A DNA stretch of 64,000 bases from Membranipora membranacea. Its lineage: Eukaryota > Bryozoa > Gymnolaemata > Cheilostomatida > Membraniporidae. The translations under genes and the position numbers were made by a program. The notes under the pieces were generated by a model, which ran no database searches, was not told the DNA's origin, and saw only the letters and a program-made list of their open reading frames with translations. Positions 23,306-37,250 of this stretch are shown here, piece after piece. The stretch is taken from assembly GCA_914767715.1 (NCBI GenBank), contig OU612074.1:6093501-6157500 (forward strand). The letters are read 5' to 3'. Numbering within the stretch: the stretch's first letter is position 1; the number at the start of each line of letters is the position of its first letter.

Positions 23306-26300
23306 GTGTAGGAAGAGAAAATGGGAAAAGACACTTTGATCGTTCATCATCAAGCTTTTATGTTCTTTCTATAGTAATTTGTATAATTGAAAACAACTAT
23401 TCATTCATTAACTTTGGAACTGCAACATAATTTTATTAGCGAGATGCTTTGAGTGTTTCTTTAACAATGAAATAAAATTTATGTTTGATCTCTATGCAAC
23501 AGAAATAAACATATTGGTCAAAACACTTGATATGATTACTATGCTTATTCTTCTATGAAAAATTATCCATTCAAATTTCTCTCAACATATTTGATAAGGA
23601 CCATTAAATATCGGGAGGCATCAAGCCTCAGATATTTCAAAATTAATTTGTCGGATGCAGTTGTTACTAAAGTCTAATACTGAAATTACATGTATCAAAT
23701 GCAGGAAACAGCTTTCCCTCACAAAGTTGTAAGTTTAAAAATTAGAAGGGAAGGATTTTAAAGGCAGGGTGAGGACTTTTTGCACCTCTAACTTATTGTA
23801 ATTTGAAGCATATTGGGGCGAGAATCTGACCTTGACACCTAAAACTTGCAATATGGTTCCTTCATCTATCAAATCTTACAGTTATTGTTAGATATAGTTT
23901 ATTCGCAACAGATGCATTGGCAAAACTGGAAAGATTGGATACTCATAAAACATATATGATGTTAAAGGAAACTCTGATATAACATTTTATCAAAATCCAC
24001 AATGGGGTCATCTCGGTAACGTCCTCCTCTCAAATACATAGTTCATCAATTTCAATTTCTGAAATTTTACTCTCAGTCACAGTTAGGGATCAGATATGAT
24101 ATGATGTCGATAAATTCCATGGTTAGCCTGTGTTACCAATCTTTGTTCAATTTTCATGCAAAATAAGGCTTGAAAAGCCATAAGCAGCAACTACTTTAAA
24201 AAGACCCATATCACCTTCCCGAAATCAAAATTTTAATGCAAAATAAGATTACATGTTAGCATCTATCATCCAGTTAAACAAATTTAGAATATTTATTGAT
24301 GAAATTTATCCACCACAGTATGGATCAGACACATTATGATGTCCCTCCAATTTAATTGATACTCAAAGGTCCTCTTAGCTAGCCGCTTGCCATTTTCTTC
24401 AAAAACGAGCAACGCACATCACTGTTGTATAGTTAGGTATGGTACTGTGATTTTAAAGAAGTGCCTGAGGGCCACTCCACGCATGTTAAGCTATAGCCAG
24501 TTGAAACATAGACCTTTCCAGAACTCAGCAAAGATTTTATCTAATCTACTCCTCTCGGCTCAGTCAGGAGCTGTGTAAGATATAGCTTACTTCAATGTTA
24601 CAGACTAATAATTGTAATGTGATGTTGCAGGCAGTTGAACTTCATATTATTCATGGCAGATAGTAACTTTGGCCAGGCCATAGCCCAGCCAGGCAGTAAC
24701 CCTGTCACACAGTAACTGATTTTTGTCAACACACAATGAATAATTTATAGTCACAAAAATACATTATCCATGATTTATGCACATAGGATGTTCATAAATG
24801 GGAAGTAGCTAATGACGCATCAAGGTTGAAGAGCATTAAGATAGTATCTGCGATTCAATTTGAAAATGGAAATGTAGTCAATTAAAGTAAGGGTGTGGAA
24901 ATGGTACATGAAAGATTAATTACGGAAATGGTCCTTAGTTCAAGAGATCTCCAAATCAACAGTTCAACAGGGTGGTGCCTGGATATGTCACAGCTGTAGT
25001 CTTGGAAGGATTGAGACACGCTCTGGGTAGCAGCAGCGCAGTATGCTGTGTATCACAGGGCTCCCCATCCCCTTCCACTACACTACGGGGCCAGCTGAAG
25101 TGAACCACAAGCTTGAATTTGTTATGCTCCATTTGAACTTACATTGATAATATCCTCATCAAAGCGAACCATTCTGAATACTCTCACCTATGAAATGATA
25201 AATTCTAATAGTGAGACTTCTGGCCAAAATAATCCTTACTTCAAATACGAATTGTAATCTTCCATTCTCACTGTGTAAACCAAGATTTTCCAATAATATT
25301 CAAGAGTCAAGGTTGGAGTTGTGTTTTCAGATATATTGGACTAAACAGTATTTCCAACTGTGTCTATTAAAATTACAGTATGTAATATGAGCCAATGAAA
25401 TGGCACAACTGATCCAACTGACCAATGAGAGCCCTTATTGTTACAGTGGTGAACCCGTTTCAAACACTTCTTCACAGGAAAGTTTTTTTTTTGCATGAAT
25501 GATGATTTTTTCCCTTAGAGGACTTTTAAATGGACAGTTATCAGCCCATGACTGCCTGTTATTCTGGCACTCTGACCAGGAGCAAGTCCAAAATTCACTC
25601 AAATACTACACCAACATTATCCTACTACTAAATTGCTTCAATTGTTATGCAGATATTATAAGTAATAATATCTAGGTGCCTTTCGGAAACTAAATATGAC
25701 AGGTAATAGGGAGAATTAGAGTGTCATAATTAATGAATCTATAATAATTATGGAACGGCCTGATTGATTCACTGCCCCACTGGCATAGTTGCATTTAGAC
25801 TGGCTGATTTTGGTGCCAACCACAGCCAAAAGCATCAAAACAATTAAAAATCTGTTGGATCTTTGGGAAGAGATGGACCCAAAGCTGACCTGGGCCAATT
25901 ATGTTCTACATTAACATCTTAAGCTAATAAAATTGGCTTCATCAGTCACACTCTCCACAGCAAATCACCTGAGTTGAAACTCAAAATCTCTGCATCATGG
26001 GACTCACTAAATGCAAACCATGAGACTAACAACGGGAGGGGGGGGGGGTCCAAGTAACTGTCCTGTCCTGAGTAACCTGGCTCTTGCTCCCCTTATTGAT
26101 AGGCGGAAGGATAGAAGGCTTCAAATGTTTAGACAGTAGCTATCACTCCAATGAGAGCAGCATACTGGGTCGGTATCTGGACAGAGTAGCTACCAGCTCC
26201 AGCCGAAGACATCAATACCAATATCGTATACCAAACACGAAGCACCACCACCGCTGTTTCTACGTGAAAACTGCCAAGCAGCTGCTCATCCCTCCAGACT

Positions 26301-26439
26301 CCTAAAAGCTGAGTCTTGTAATGGTGATACAGTCATTTTTTACCCTGGAATGTTTAATCGATTAACAGCCAACAAATTTCTAGAGCCATCAGCCACCATT
26401 GATGTTAATGATAAATCGGAACAAGTTATGTAGATTAGA

Positions 26440-26496
26440 GTGGATATGATATAGCCATAGCTTGGTCTGACTAAGCTATGGCTATATCATATCCAC
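26440..26496. repeat. 57-bp perfect palindrome (unit D)
   Basis: A 24-bp stem beginning GTGGATATGATATAGCC, a 9-nt loop GGTCTGACT, then the exact complement. The same palindrome is at 44754-44810 in unit E, so it predates the D/E duplication. Confidence 0.9.
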
Positions 26497-26789
26497 ATGT
26501 CTTCAATTGTTTGTATCAAGCTTTGGCTATCTGGCAAATAATCTGGGTTTCCATGAACTTTTGAAGTTGTCTTGTCTTTGAGATAGAGACTGAAACTAAT
26601 GGTGTTTTGCACTGTAACATTTCACCTTTCTAGTAGAGGGATATATGATATGTGAAGCTCTTCACTCCCTCTGCTGACAAAGCTTTTAAGCCTACTGGGC
26701 CCACAACTCCTAACTGGCTTATTTGCTGCATATGCTCATCAAAAAATAACTGTCCTCACATGTATTTACTCCCACTTCAGGTAACTGAA

Positions 26790-26885
26790 ATTAAGTCCAT
26801 TAAGGCAAATAACATTTCGCCGCCCATGCGTCAGGATGTGATGTGTGAAAAAACATCCAATCTGAATCAACCTTTATAATCAACC
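26790..26885 (+). mobile_element. SINE tail fragment (unit D)
   Basis: It shares AAATAACATTTCGCCGCCCA and CAACC-type tail sequence with the SINEs at about 45245-45445 and 59838-60085, but the tRNA-like head is absent. In unit E the matching position has the longer copy. Confidence 0.6.
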
Positions 26886-29800
26886 TATAGATGTTATAGT
26901 ATAAGTTATAGTATATATTACATAAAAATCTCTTACACCAACCATCCATCTATCTATCCCAATATTGTCATGGACCACAACAAAGCGCACTCACACTTAA
27001 TTGACCAAGGTTCCAGGAAATGTGGGACTGGCTGGGCAAGTAGCAGGCTATTAAGCAGTGCCAGAGACCTTAGATTGACAGCAGTGTGTCTATCACCCAG
27101 TCCCTGCCTAGCTAGAATCTGCTACCTGTACTGTGTCTATTCTTAATCTCAGTCTTATTTATCTATGCCTATTACTATTGTCACAGGCCTTCTGTAGTTT
27201 CTTCAAGACCAGTGGTTGAGTCCCTTAGTTGTCAAGGCATCGACCACCTGGACAGTCAACCACTGGATGTCATTTGAGTATTATCACATATTTTGACAAT
27301 ATTGTTTAAGGTAAACAGAAAGCTTTATCAGTTGGCGTCAACTTGTTATTGGATTGATTAGGGGTTTACAGCAAACCACTGACAGAATGTCCAATCGCTT
27401 GACTTCAGGGGATTTAGATGACTTTGAGTCGCCTCTACATCAAGTAGCAGAGGGTAGCAACAGGGGTAAATCATATTTTCTGTGACCGCATGTGTCCATA
27501 TGTAGCCTGGTGTGCATTGCTTACTTTTTTACAGCTTGTTGATAGGCTGTTTTAGCTGTTGGTTTCAATTGTGTGTATTCAGCTAAGCCCTATTGTAGTC
27601 AGGAAGAAATCAAAATGCTACCATTCCTTACTATATATCTTCTTCTTTTTTTTGGCGCCTGCAACCATCATCATACATCTAGACATTCTTGTTGCATCGC
27701 TGACACAAGTAAAATTAACAACATTGGCCGTAAATTTTTCAAAGCTGATTTTGTTTGATATATTTTAGCCTGGCGTAGATACCGTATAGTGGAAATAAGG
27801 CTCCACCTAGTGGACCTAGTTCTGAATGGCCAGAAGTGAAAACCCAGGTAAATACTCTCTAAAGAATCACACATGAAAACAATAGTAACTTCTGTATTTT
27901 GAGAGGCCTCAATATCGCCTATATATCCTTTAAACGGAGATCACAATATAATTTTTGATGTAAAAGACCTCCATCCTTGGTATAAAATCTTTCAGTATTA
28001 CGCTGTTTTTGATGTTGTTAATCACTGTTACCAAAATTACCACAATAGCGCTACCTTGTTTCATTTTTAGAGTTACCCGCTCCCTGATGTTGAGAGTATA
28101 ACTAAATAATGTACTTGAATGAAAATGATATCACGTGGTTATATAGCCTGTATTGACAAGCTTCTCAATGATCCTATGCCTACTGCTATCTGAGAACAGT
28201 CTACATCCATTGCTAGTCATGTGTTTTGGCCCATGACTGAAATATCGTACCTGAATAATTTGCCTAATGTGTCAGTTGTAATATGTCATACATAAATATT
28301 ACTTAGTTTCAAAATTTCTATTTACATAGTAAACTACTAAAGACACTGGGATGATGTCATATCACATCTTAGAGAATACTAATTCTTCAGAGAGAATACG
28401 TTTAAGCTAACTTGGTGTGTCCTCAGGTGAGTGACTCCTTTAAACTATGCTATCTGAGGTTCTATCGATCACCAAGTCACAGGCCTAACCGAAACCTGAA
28501 TATATGTGTGCTAGCAAAACGGCAGGTAACTTTCAAACGGGCACATCACAGATATTTGAAAAATAATACCCAACAACTAGCCTACTTGAACCAGGCATGT
28601 TTAGTATATTCTTCAGTTTGATGTGTATACTTTTGGGTTTGTTTTGCCCAAAATTTGAGCCGAAGTTTTCACTAGAAAAAAAATAGTTGTTATGAAATGG
28701 GCCAATTTTGTTTGGCTCATTTTATCTCTTTGTATTTTGTAGCCTGGCTGGGGCTTGGGGTTAAATAATGGGGTCTGGTAGTCATAACTTGAGAGTCAAT
28801 CATTATTGTCGCATGCCTCGAATGAGTGGTCCACTCCGATTTTGAATTATGAATGGTAACAATTTCCATGACAAAACATCTGCCGCGGCCGGGACTCGAT
28901 CCCAGGTGTTCCGTTTCAATACCCTTTGAAGGCATTGTGTGCAAGCGGCTAGGAAGTGGACTTTAATGCTATTCCCATAGATCAATCAAGCTTAAAACTG
29001 GTATCAATCGATATATCGAAACATAGTGAATGTTTGAAAGTTTTGGGTTTGAGCTGATTATGTGATTTTTATGGTCAAAACTTTGGGGCTGAAGTATAGA
29101 AAATCATGTTTAAGATTAGGTGTTTAGGAATCATGACCTAAGGCTATATATGCCCAGGTGATAGACACAGGTTTTCGAGTGCAGCAATATGCATCTGTGT
29201 GTTCTGGAGATTACATATCACTTATATCTCTCATCTTATCCATCTCTTTTTTCTCTAACCTTATCGCTTCATACTCATAGGATAATGTTGCCACAGGTCG
29301 GAAGATAGCCCATCCCCTCTCTCTCTCTACCCCCCCCCCCCGACCTCTCCCTACATGTGTCATAAACTATCAAACCATGCTACCCAATAAAATAATTCCT
29401 TCAGAGTTGCTATATTAATTGCAATTACTGATTGGGCAACTTGTCTGCTAGTGCTACAATAAGATTTGACACATTTATTTATTCGCCCATAGCACAATCA
29501 ATCTTAATTGACTCATGAGGAGAGCTTTCAAGGTTGATTGTCAGCCTCGGATGTACACCTCTTCAGACATTTCTCCTTAACATAACCGCTTCAGAAACTT
29601 CCAAGCCAAAATCATACCACTTTAAATGACGGTCTGCAAATGGCCTTCTATATTCTATATATCAGTACTCGAACTAATAAGACTACTGAATGTTTGAGTG
29701 ACATGATATTTATACCAACTATACAGGCATGCTGATTATCCATGAAAATCAAAATCAAAAGCAAAGTGAGATGACTAGAGGGGGACAAAAATTGAACAGC

Positions 29801-32084
29801 CCGCAGGCAAAGATGTAAATATCCTTGACATGTTTGAGAGACCACTAAAGTCTCCAGAGGAGCTAATGCAGTTCGACAAGAAACCAAAAGATGATGATAC
29901 AGAGTATCAGCAGTTTGCAAGTACACAGATGTCCATGCTAGATATTGTAAGGGTACGCTGTCCTTACAAGTTGTGTTGGGTATTTGTGATCACTTAGAAG
30001 TACTACGCTACTTCGTTGCAACTTATTAACTAGTTTATTAGATAGTAAAACATGTTATAGATATGAGACATGAAATATATGGTAACAAAAGGTAGTCAGG
30101 ATACGAGCAAATGAATATTCAATCAATTAATTTCGATGACAGCACAATCAGTCATGAATCTTGGCACATTCTTAAACATGATGACATATTAATGATGATG
30201 ATATGAATTTCTCTATTCACATCTGATGTCATCCTTCAATATAGTCTAAGCCTCTCCCCCCCAGACCCATGATCCCCCCCCCCCCCGTGCTAGGGATCAT
30301 GTATGCAACATGATTATGTTTATGTATAAAACGTGATCCATTTTGGATAGCAAAGAGGCTACATAAATGAAGATATTTGTGAGAGGTCAGCCAGATTTGT
30401 GTCTTGAGTTCGAGGGTCAAAAAAAAAAATTTTTCAACAGCCAATTATCTACTCCCTCATCGCTAGAGGGAAAGAAACCTAATGTGACTTTGAAAATTAA
30501 AGCCGAGCTGTTCCCATAGCGCTTATTCCATATTCAACTTTCATTCTAATCTTCCTTTATTCAATCTTAGGTGTGGGGACGAGTCTTATATCAGGGATCA
30601 TCAACTATCACATGATGCTAGTATTGAAGACCTCTATGGCTTGTGTACGACAACTACCTCAACCGAGTCAGGTCTTTGGTAGGTTCAGATTTTCCTTATG
30701 TTAACTATTTTATTGTATAACTTTTACAATATTTGTGAGTTGTCTTGTCATAAAAGATTTGGCCTGCAACTTTCAAGCTGAGTATGCTGATATCGGAATT
30801 TTGAAACTTCTTACAACAAATAATTGTGTCTACGTTCTCACTGCTTGACTACAGTTTGGAATATTTTCATGTCGATTTATTATATACTTTTATCATTTCC
30901 AGCTCAGCTCTTTCATGTACTAGATTCATCATACCATCGAACTGGCCGAATGATGTACTCCATTATTTTGTCAAGGAGAGTAATGAATCGCCTATGCCAA
31001 ACTTTGTAAGTCTTCTTGTCAACCATATCATATCTCACATAAAAATCAAACACCTCAGCCCAACAGAGCAGTAAGTGTATTATTTCAATTTTTTGAATAC
31101 TCGCTTCTTGTTGCAACAAGATGCCAGCCTGAAAATAAGTCACTATGACAAAATCATGAGTGATGCCTGCTTAGGCAACAACCAGCCTACACATGATCAA
31201 CCCAGAAGCTGATGTTCACAAGTTTAATCTCTATATATAGGCAGATGATTTGAGTACAGGCTCACATCCATCGCATCATCTAGTTTTTCAGTGAAAACGT
31301 ATGATCGTGTTTGGCTATGCTGTCATAGTGACGCCTTCCATAGCAATAACTCAGTTTTACATGTTTCCTGGTAGATTTGCGGGTTTGTCAAAAGAGCTTC
31401 TTAAAACTCTAATACAGAAGTATTCGAAACTGAAATGTCAAGCTCCTGGTTCAAATAGCATGTAAGTCATTTAAAGGCTGAATGCAGCTACATCAAACAG
31501 TCAAATATGTTTATAACAACAATTTGATAGCTTCAGTTCTAAAAAGGAGTTGAACCAGGCTGAACAAACTTCATACCAAAATTCAAGGGAGTTGTCACCC
31601 CTTTAAAGCTATGTAACTTGGGGAAATCACTTCCACATAAACTTGGTGATATGACGACCACAGTAAATCTGTTGCTGTGTGAAGCTGAATATGCCTTAGT
31701 GTAGATATGATGGGTTACCCTAGGACTCTTATAAAGTAAAATTTGTAAGTTTAGAGGGATGGCTCTTCTCCATTCTGTTTCCCTCGCTTACATAAAGCAG
31801 TTGATCATCTCAGTTCATTTGATCGGAAAAACAAACAGGAACATAATGATTTCCTTTTCATTGCTTATCCACGATTGGTCTTGTATTGCACAAGCACAAT
31901 CAGTATTCTTGGTCATTGTATTGCAATCTTAGGAAATCAGACGATGGCATATTTCTGCAATATCGGCATAACAAGAATGAGTTGTCAACCTCTTGAAAAA
32001 TAGTAGGCAAATCCAAGAAAAGCAAATTACGTTTCTCATTGCAACAGGGTTGCAATAACATTCAATGTATTTTTGTTAGATGAA

Positions 32085-33457
32085 GAGGTATATACTTTTT
32101 TATTGGCATCAAAAGTCATCTCATTCGAAATGTTTTGCACTCAGTGCCAGAAAACAATTTTTTATAACAAAAAAAGAGAAACAGAAGGGAAATAATATCA
32201 TCAATGATGTTGGTCAAGTCGATAATATATGGTTGAAAAGTAAAGTTTTGAATGAACTGAACTTCTCTTAGATCTCAAATGTAACGGTAAAGAATTGTAT
32301 GTAGCAGAAACTTTGTATCTTAGATTGTCTGTATGATATAAAAGTAAATGTTTATCACGAAAATTGAACTTGGTAGTGTTTTTAAATCCTCTATATATAA
32401 ATGGTGGTGTTAAAAAATTGTTTATCTTATGCGCAAAAAGTGAAGTGAAATAACAAACAAGCTTAGGAAGAGGTAGGAGTTGTAATGATTGTGTAATGGA
32501 TTCGGTTGAAATGAGATAATACGGGATGTAATGCACATTGGCGATAATGCGTAAAGCCCGTTTTTGCAACAAAAATAATCTATTGAGGGCATTATTGCAG
32601 GACAAGTTGCCAATGATATGGATACCATATATAAGGTGACAATAGATAAACTGGAAGTAAAATGTGCGGGCACTTGCTATATCCAAGAAGTATCTCAAAT
32701 TTTGAAGTAGGTAAACATTCCGTTGTACCTTTTTATATACATACTCTAGATGATCCTGCCATGAAAGCGAGTCATTCAACACAAAACCCAGAAGCCTTGT
32801 AGTTCTCTGTCTGTTTAGTTTTTCATGCCCTATGTACAGTTCCAGGTCATAAAGCGGATCTGAGATATTAAGTAGCATGTAATGAGATTTCTGAACATTT
32901 ATAACCATCCGGTTACGATTGCACCAATCCAAAATGCCACTTAAATCTTCAGATGCCTTTGCCTTTAGTTGCTGAAGGTTTTTATTAGATGACAGGAACA
33001 CTGTATCATCAGCATATGCATATGATGATGAGTCTGATTTTGATGAAGTTAATAAATCATTTATGAAGATGAGAAACAAAGTTGGTGCTAGGATTGAACC
33101 TTGAGGGACCCCTATTGTGATAGGCAATCTACAAGATTCAATATTATTGAGTTTAACAAACTGCCTTCTGTCTGTCAGAAAGGTGTCAAGAAGTTTTAAC
33201 ATATTTCCTCCGATGCCGCAAGCCTTCAACTTATTGTGTAGTAAAACATGGGATACACAGTCAAATGCCTTTTTAAAATCCAGAAAAAGTAATGTCATAA
33301 CATTTCCATTAATTTTCTCCACCAAAGAGTCTGAAATAATTTTAAATAAACTGTCTGAACAAGAATGGGATTTAAAATTTGAACAGCCAACTCAAAGTAA
33401 TCACGCTCAATAAAATACAGTGTGATGGCCTGTATTTATAAAATACTGTTCAAATTT
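32085..33457 (-). mobile_element. 5'-truncated LINE inserted in unit D
   Basis: Present in D and absent at the matching place in E (about 51975-51985). The flanking AAGAGGT at about 32084-32090 and 33456-33463 looks like a target-site duplication. The 3' end is on the left. Reverse transcriptase sequence is open from about 33370 down to 32201. At the 5' end, 33371-33432 is not LINE but a near-perfect inverted copy of the downstream genomic segment 33762-33822. Confidence 0.8.
32201..33370 (-). CDS. LINE reverse transcriptase, 5'-truncated
   Basis: Open from the truncation point at about 33370 (SHSCSDSLFKIISDSL) to a stop at 32201. An internal ATG at 33325 would give 374 residues. Motifs in order: LFLDFKKAFDCVSHVLL, IGVPQGSILAPTLFLIFIND, the catalytic YAYADDTVFLSS, RTTRLLGFVLNDSLSW, and a thumb/C-terminal LFLLQKRALRIIANVHYI. 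The frame is intact, so the insertion is young. It resembles the Jockey/CR1-type LINEs and is a different lineage from the element at 17500-20465 (the LFLDF block is followed by KKAFD here and by SSAFN there). Confidence 0.82.
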   Translation of the reverse strand, partial: SHSCSDSLFKIISDSLVEKINGNVMTLLFLDFKKAFDCVSHVLLHNKLKACGIGGNMLKLLDTFLTDRRQFVKLNNIESCRLPITIGVPQGSILAPTLFLIFINDLLTSSKSDSSSYAYADDTVFLSSNKNLQQLKAKASEDLSGILDWCNRNRMVINVQKSHYMLLNISDPLYDLELYIGHEKLNRQRTTRLLGFVLNDSLSWQDHLEYVYKKVQRNVYLLQNLRYFLDIASARTFYFQFIYCHLIYGIHIIGNLSCNNALNRLFLLQKRALRIIANVHYIPYYLISTESITQSLQLLPLPKLVCYFTSLFAHKINNFLTPPFIYRGFKNTTKFNFRDKHLLLYHTDNLRYKVSATYNSLPLHLRSKRSSVHSKLYFSTIYYRLDQHH

Positions 33458-34309
33458 AAGAGGTTCTCAAGTGCTTTCTGTACCTACCTCTAGCCCCTCG
33501 AATTCAACCAAATAGGCTACTATACCGCCTCTCTTGAGGCAGAGGGAAGCTTGACAACATAGATGATAACCTAAGTTGATCCACAGCCAAAGCATTTCTG
33601 AATATCTGCAGTGACATTTTCTATAAATATCTACAATAATTTGCATTAATAGATTGTTCTAGTTACCTTTTCTGGTTTCTAGTTTTTATGCTCAGCTAGT
33701 AATGGGCTTCAGTTCAACAACTTACTCTTGCTTTCGTTCGCATGAGCTATTTGTAAAGTTCCAGGCCATCACACTGTATTTTATTGAGCGTGATTACTTT
33801 GAGTTGGCTGTTCAAATTTAAATCAACAGGATCACATAAAATAATCATTGTGCTTGTAGGTTTGTTTATCATAGTTGATATTGCCCCACATTCATTTTTA
33901 CCTTGTTGTTTAATAAGAAACAGAATATTGGGCTGCCCCTAAAGAGGGACGCAAAGTGTCCTAAATCATCATTCTGAGAAAGTCATACATCCTAGATGAC
34001 CCAATAGGCCGAGGAAATATCCTTTTGACCCGAAGTTTTGACCGAACTATTGTGAAAGTTATTGAAAGAATATTAAATTTCGCATCTGAAATATTTCTCA
34101 GTTGGATAGTGTGAAAAATGTAATGATCATAAGCCTCAGTGATTGAGTTGCTCCTTCACAGAGATTATGTTATGTTTTCAGGAGATGATGCCTCATGAGT
34201 TCATTAATGTGACAGACCTCTCCCTGCATATCAACAACACAAAGATTAAGCAGTATGGGAGATTAACGCAGGCCATAACTGCTCAGTACATGCTTCACCA
34301 GGTCTTAAA

Positions 34310-37250
34310 TTTTAAGTACTCTACTTTGAACTATCATCTCATCTCAAATTTGTTCTAGGGCTTCTATCACAAGCTCCTAAAGCAAGACCAAAGGCTTCCT
34401 TAGCATTTCTCAGCATATATGATATCTGCTCATAATAATTAAATCAAATCTTCACAATACATACCTAACCGTAAATTTCAATGCCACTTTGCCTTTTGAA
34501 ATTTTAACCCTACATGTAGACCATGCTACAAATATTTGTTGCCCTTTTGCATGTAATTTTATGAAACCTTGACTACATTGTTCAATTGGTATACTTATTG
34601 CAACCAACCACCTATCACAGTTTTTTTTATCAAAGAGATAAAATATTATTTAATAATTTATAGTTACCTCATCAATGTGAGCTTGTGTAATTTATTCCAT
34701 TAAACTGTCAAGATTTAGCTTTACCTAAACACCAAGTCCTAATAACTTTCTAATCACATTAATTTCTTTGTACAAACCTATCTGTCAACTGCATTACCAT
34801 TATCTTTTGTTTCCTGAAATGTCAACCCTACATGTACCTTGAAAATATTTTGGTCTATTAACACTGTAAATTTATGAAATCACTTCTAGATTGATTGATT
34901 GGTATACTTATTGCGACTTATTATCAGACAGGAAAAAAATTATAATATAATATTGTTCCTTTCATCAATCTTTTCTTGCCAATTAGGTATTTGCAAATAA
35001 TTTTGTCGATAACACTTCACAAACTATCGTCTCTTTGCTACAACCTTGACCACCCCCTCAATTTTTCGGGTTTACAATCAGAAAAATTGCTGCGAAATAT
35101 AGCCTGTGTTCTATGAAGTTTGTTAAGCTTGCCCCAATTTTCACCCTTTTTCATAAACAAGGAACCACCGCTACTATTCTGTGCTGGCATTTCGCACCTA
35201 CTACTACTCACAGCACATGTATCACGTAGGTGTTATTTGAACAGCTATAATTTGGCGATATGTTTGCATAGGCCTATTCATAACCTGCATTTGTCTAATA
35301 CAAATGTACAAAGGAAAAACTGATCAAACTGACGTTCCATATGGAGAAAAAAGTCCCATATTATGTGACACTGCATTTGGAACATGTTTTATCCGATACA
35401 TGGAACCTTTTTGATAACAGTGCACATGTAACAAAACCTTAGTGAGTTGGGATTTCCCTTGCGTTGGGCCAAACGCAAAACTTATGATTGCAGGAGTGTG
35501 CTGTTTTTTGAAGTATCCAGAGGAAGATGTTTTTAATTGACCCGAAGCTTGAATTTCAAATGCCAGGCTAGTATTTAGTATTGAAGCAATGTGAACTCAG
35601 TTTTCTGCTGATAATCAATATGCTTATCTTTATCTTTATTTTTTGCCAAATTGCACCTTAATCTAGCGCAAACTCTTGTGTAAAGGAAAAGTGTAAAGAT
35701 AGGCATTTTCAGGTCAATAGCAGTTACAAACAATAGGTATAAAAATAGTATAGATAAGACATTGCGCTTCAGTAACTTTGCATTATGTCCCCACCCATAA
35801 CTTCATTGTGCCACCCGCAGTGTCGAGTTACGCATAGCGTAACTGCCAGTTGGTTTATACTCAGCACTTATTGCCTTCTCACCATATTGGCTTGGATGGC
35901 TGAGCTGTTGGCGCTGTTATTTTTTGTTCAAATAGTTGCAAGTTCAAACCAGACTGCAGGCTCTCTTTTTCATGCTGAGAGTTTTGGATATTTTGATACA
36001 GCAGGAACACAAATAGTGCAGTTGATGATGGTTGAATCAGTGACCTTCATGTTCGGTTTTATTTAAAGCTGATTTTTAAGAGCACCTTGTTGGATGAATT
36101 TTTGTTGATAAACATACTTGTATCCTGTCTTATGGTCACTCAATGAATCAACTTTCTGTAAAATTAAGCTAAATACTTGAATAATTCAAGCACAAACAAG
36201 CTATTTCATTGTTGGGCTATCGGTACACACGTGGACATGTAACAAATGGTTTTGATGCATCTTTTGGCATAATAGCAACCCATCTCCCTTCCCCTGGAAA
36301 GAGAATAGCAGTTTATCGTGTATAATAAATAGATTGATGATGAGTTGTCCTCTCACATGTCATGAAAAGACAACTCTGGATAATAACTCATATTTGTGGT
36401 ATTTGACAGCCAGCTGGGAATGTGGGGCATATCCTCATCCGTTCCCAAGGGAACATAACAGGAAATACCTTGGTCAAAAAGATAATGCATCAGGCCTAGA
36501 TAAGACAAAACAACAAAATGGTTTAAAGAAAAACTAACTTTGTTTATTTCAGTGCAACATGGTACAGGAAATATATATTCTAGCAAACTCTTCTACTTTT
36601 AAGAGCGATGAACTTTTTCTTAGCATTCTGAAAATTGAATAATACTCTCTCAGTGCCTTGAATGTTTATTATCATGGAATTGTTCAGCTAAGTTTCAGCA
36701 AGGCAGTTTCTCAGTGCTACTCTCCCACAGCTGTTCGTGTTGTGATATTGGCTATCATTATATATATATATACATATATATGTCGTACAGCCTGATCATT
36801 CCATCTCTCGGGACCATGTTAACGAGTCTGTTCAATGGCTAATGATCGCCTCCCACTCTAAACAAAGCGTTGCCCTCTCTATATCAAAACACCGGAAGAT
36901 ATAGGTTTAGAACATCTTGTTGACCAAAAGACACCAAACAAGCTAAATGTGACGATTACTACAATAAAGAACGATCTTGAGGTCTGAGCAGCAACACTCA
37001 TCGTAGATATCCAAGGCTATTGTTGGATTAATATTTGGCTTTAATACATTCATATTTATACCAACCTCCACCTGCGCCTGTCCATAACTATGTTATATAA
37101 TTTAATATCTATGTTACAAACCTAGTATGACAGCTCTACTTAAAGGACTAAACATCATTTTAGAGCACTCATTTTTCTACAAGACTGTGAACGAGTATGC
37201 AACTAGTTTTATCTAAATGAAGAAAATGAAAAACTTTCAATCTCATATTG
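34310..37250. other. Unit D intronic or intergenic DNA, no exon seen
   Basis: Mostly collinear with about 52850-53945 of unit E but longer. It includes about 1.4 kb (near 35760-37090) for which I find no clear match in E, and a short TA microsatellite at about 36763-36783. I found no coding exon with supported ends. Confidence 0.45.

Larger units (their letters stand above)
23306..27370. other. Unit D downstream flank, no supported gene up to 27370
   Basis: It starts with the conserved 3' flank, with AATAAA near 23470 and 23503. The rest is highly similar to 42053-45928 in unit E, interrupted by indels. The clearest difference is 25895-26420, which differs from 44517-44740 and includes a poly-G tract near 26040. 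A SINE tail lies at about 26790-26880. No coding exon with splice support was found. Confidence 0.55.
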
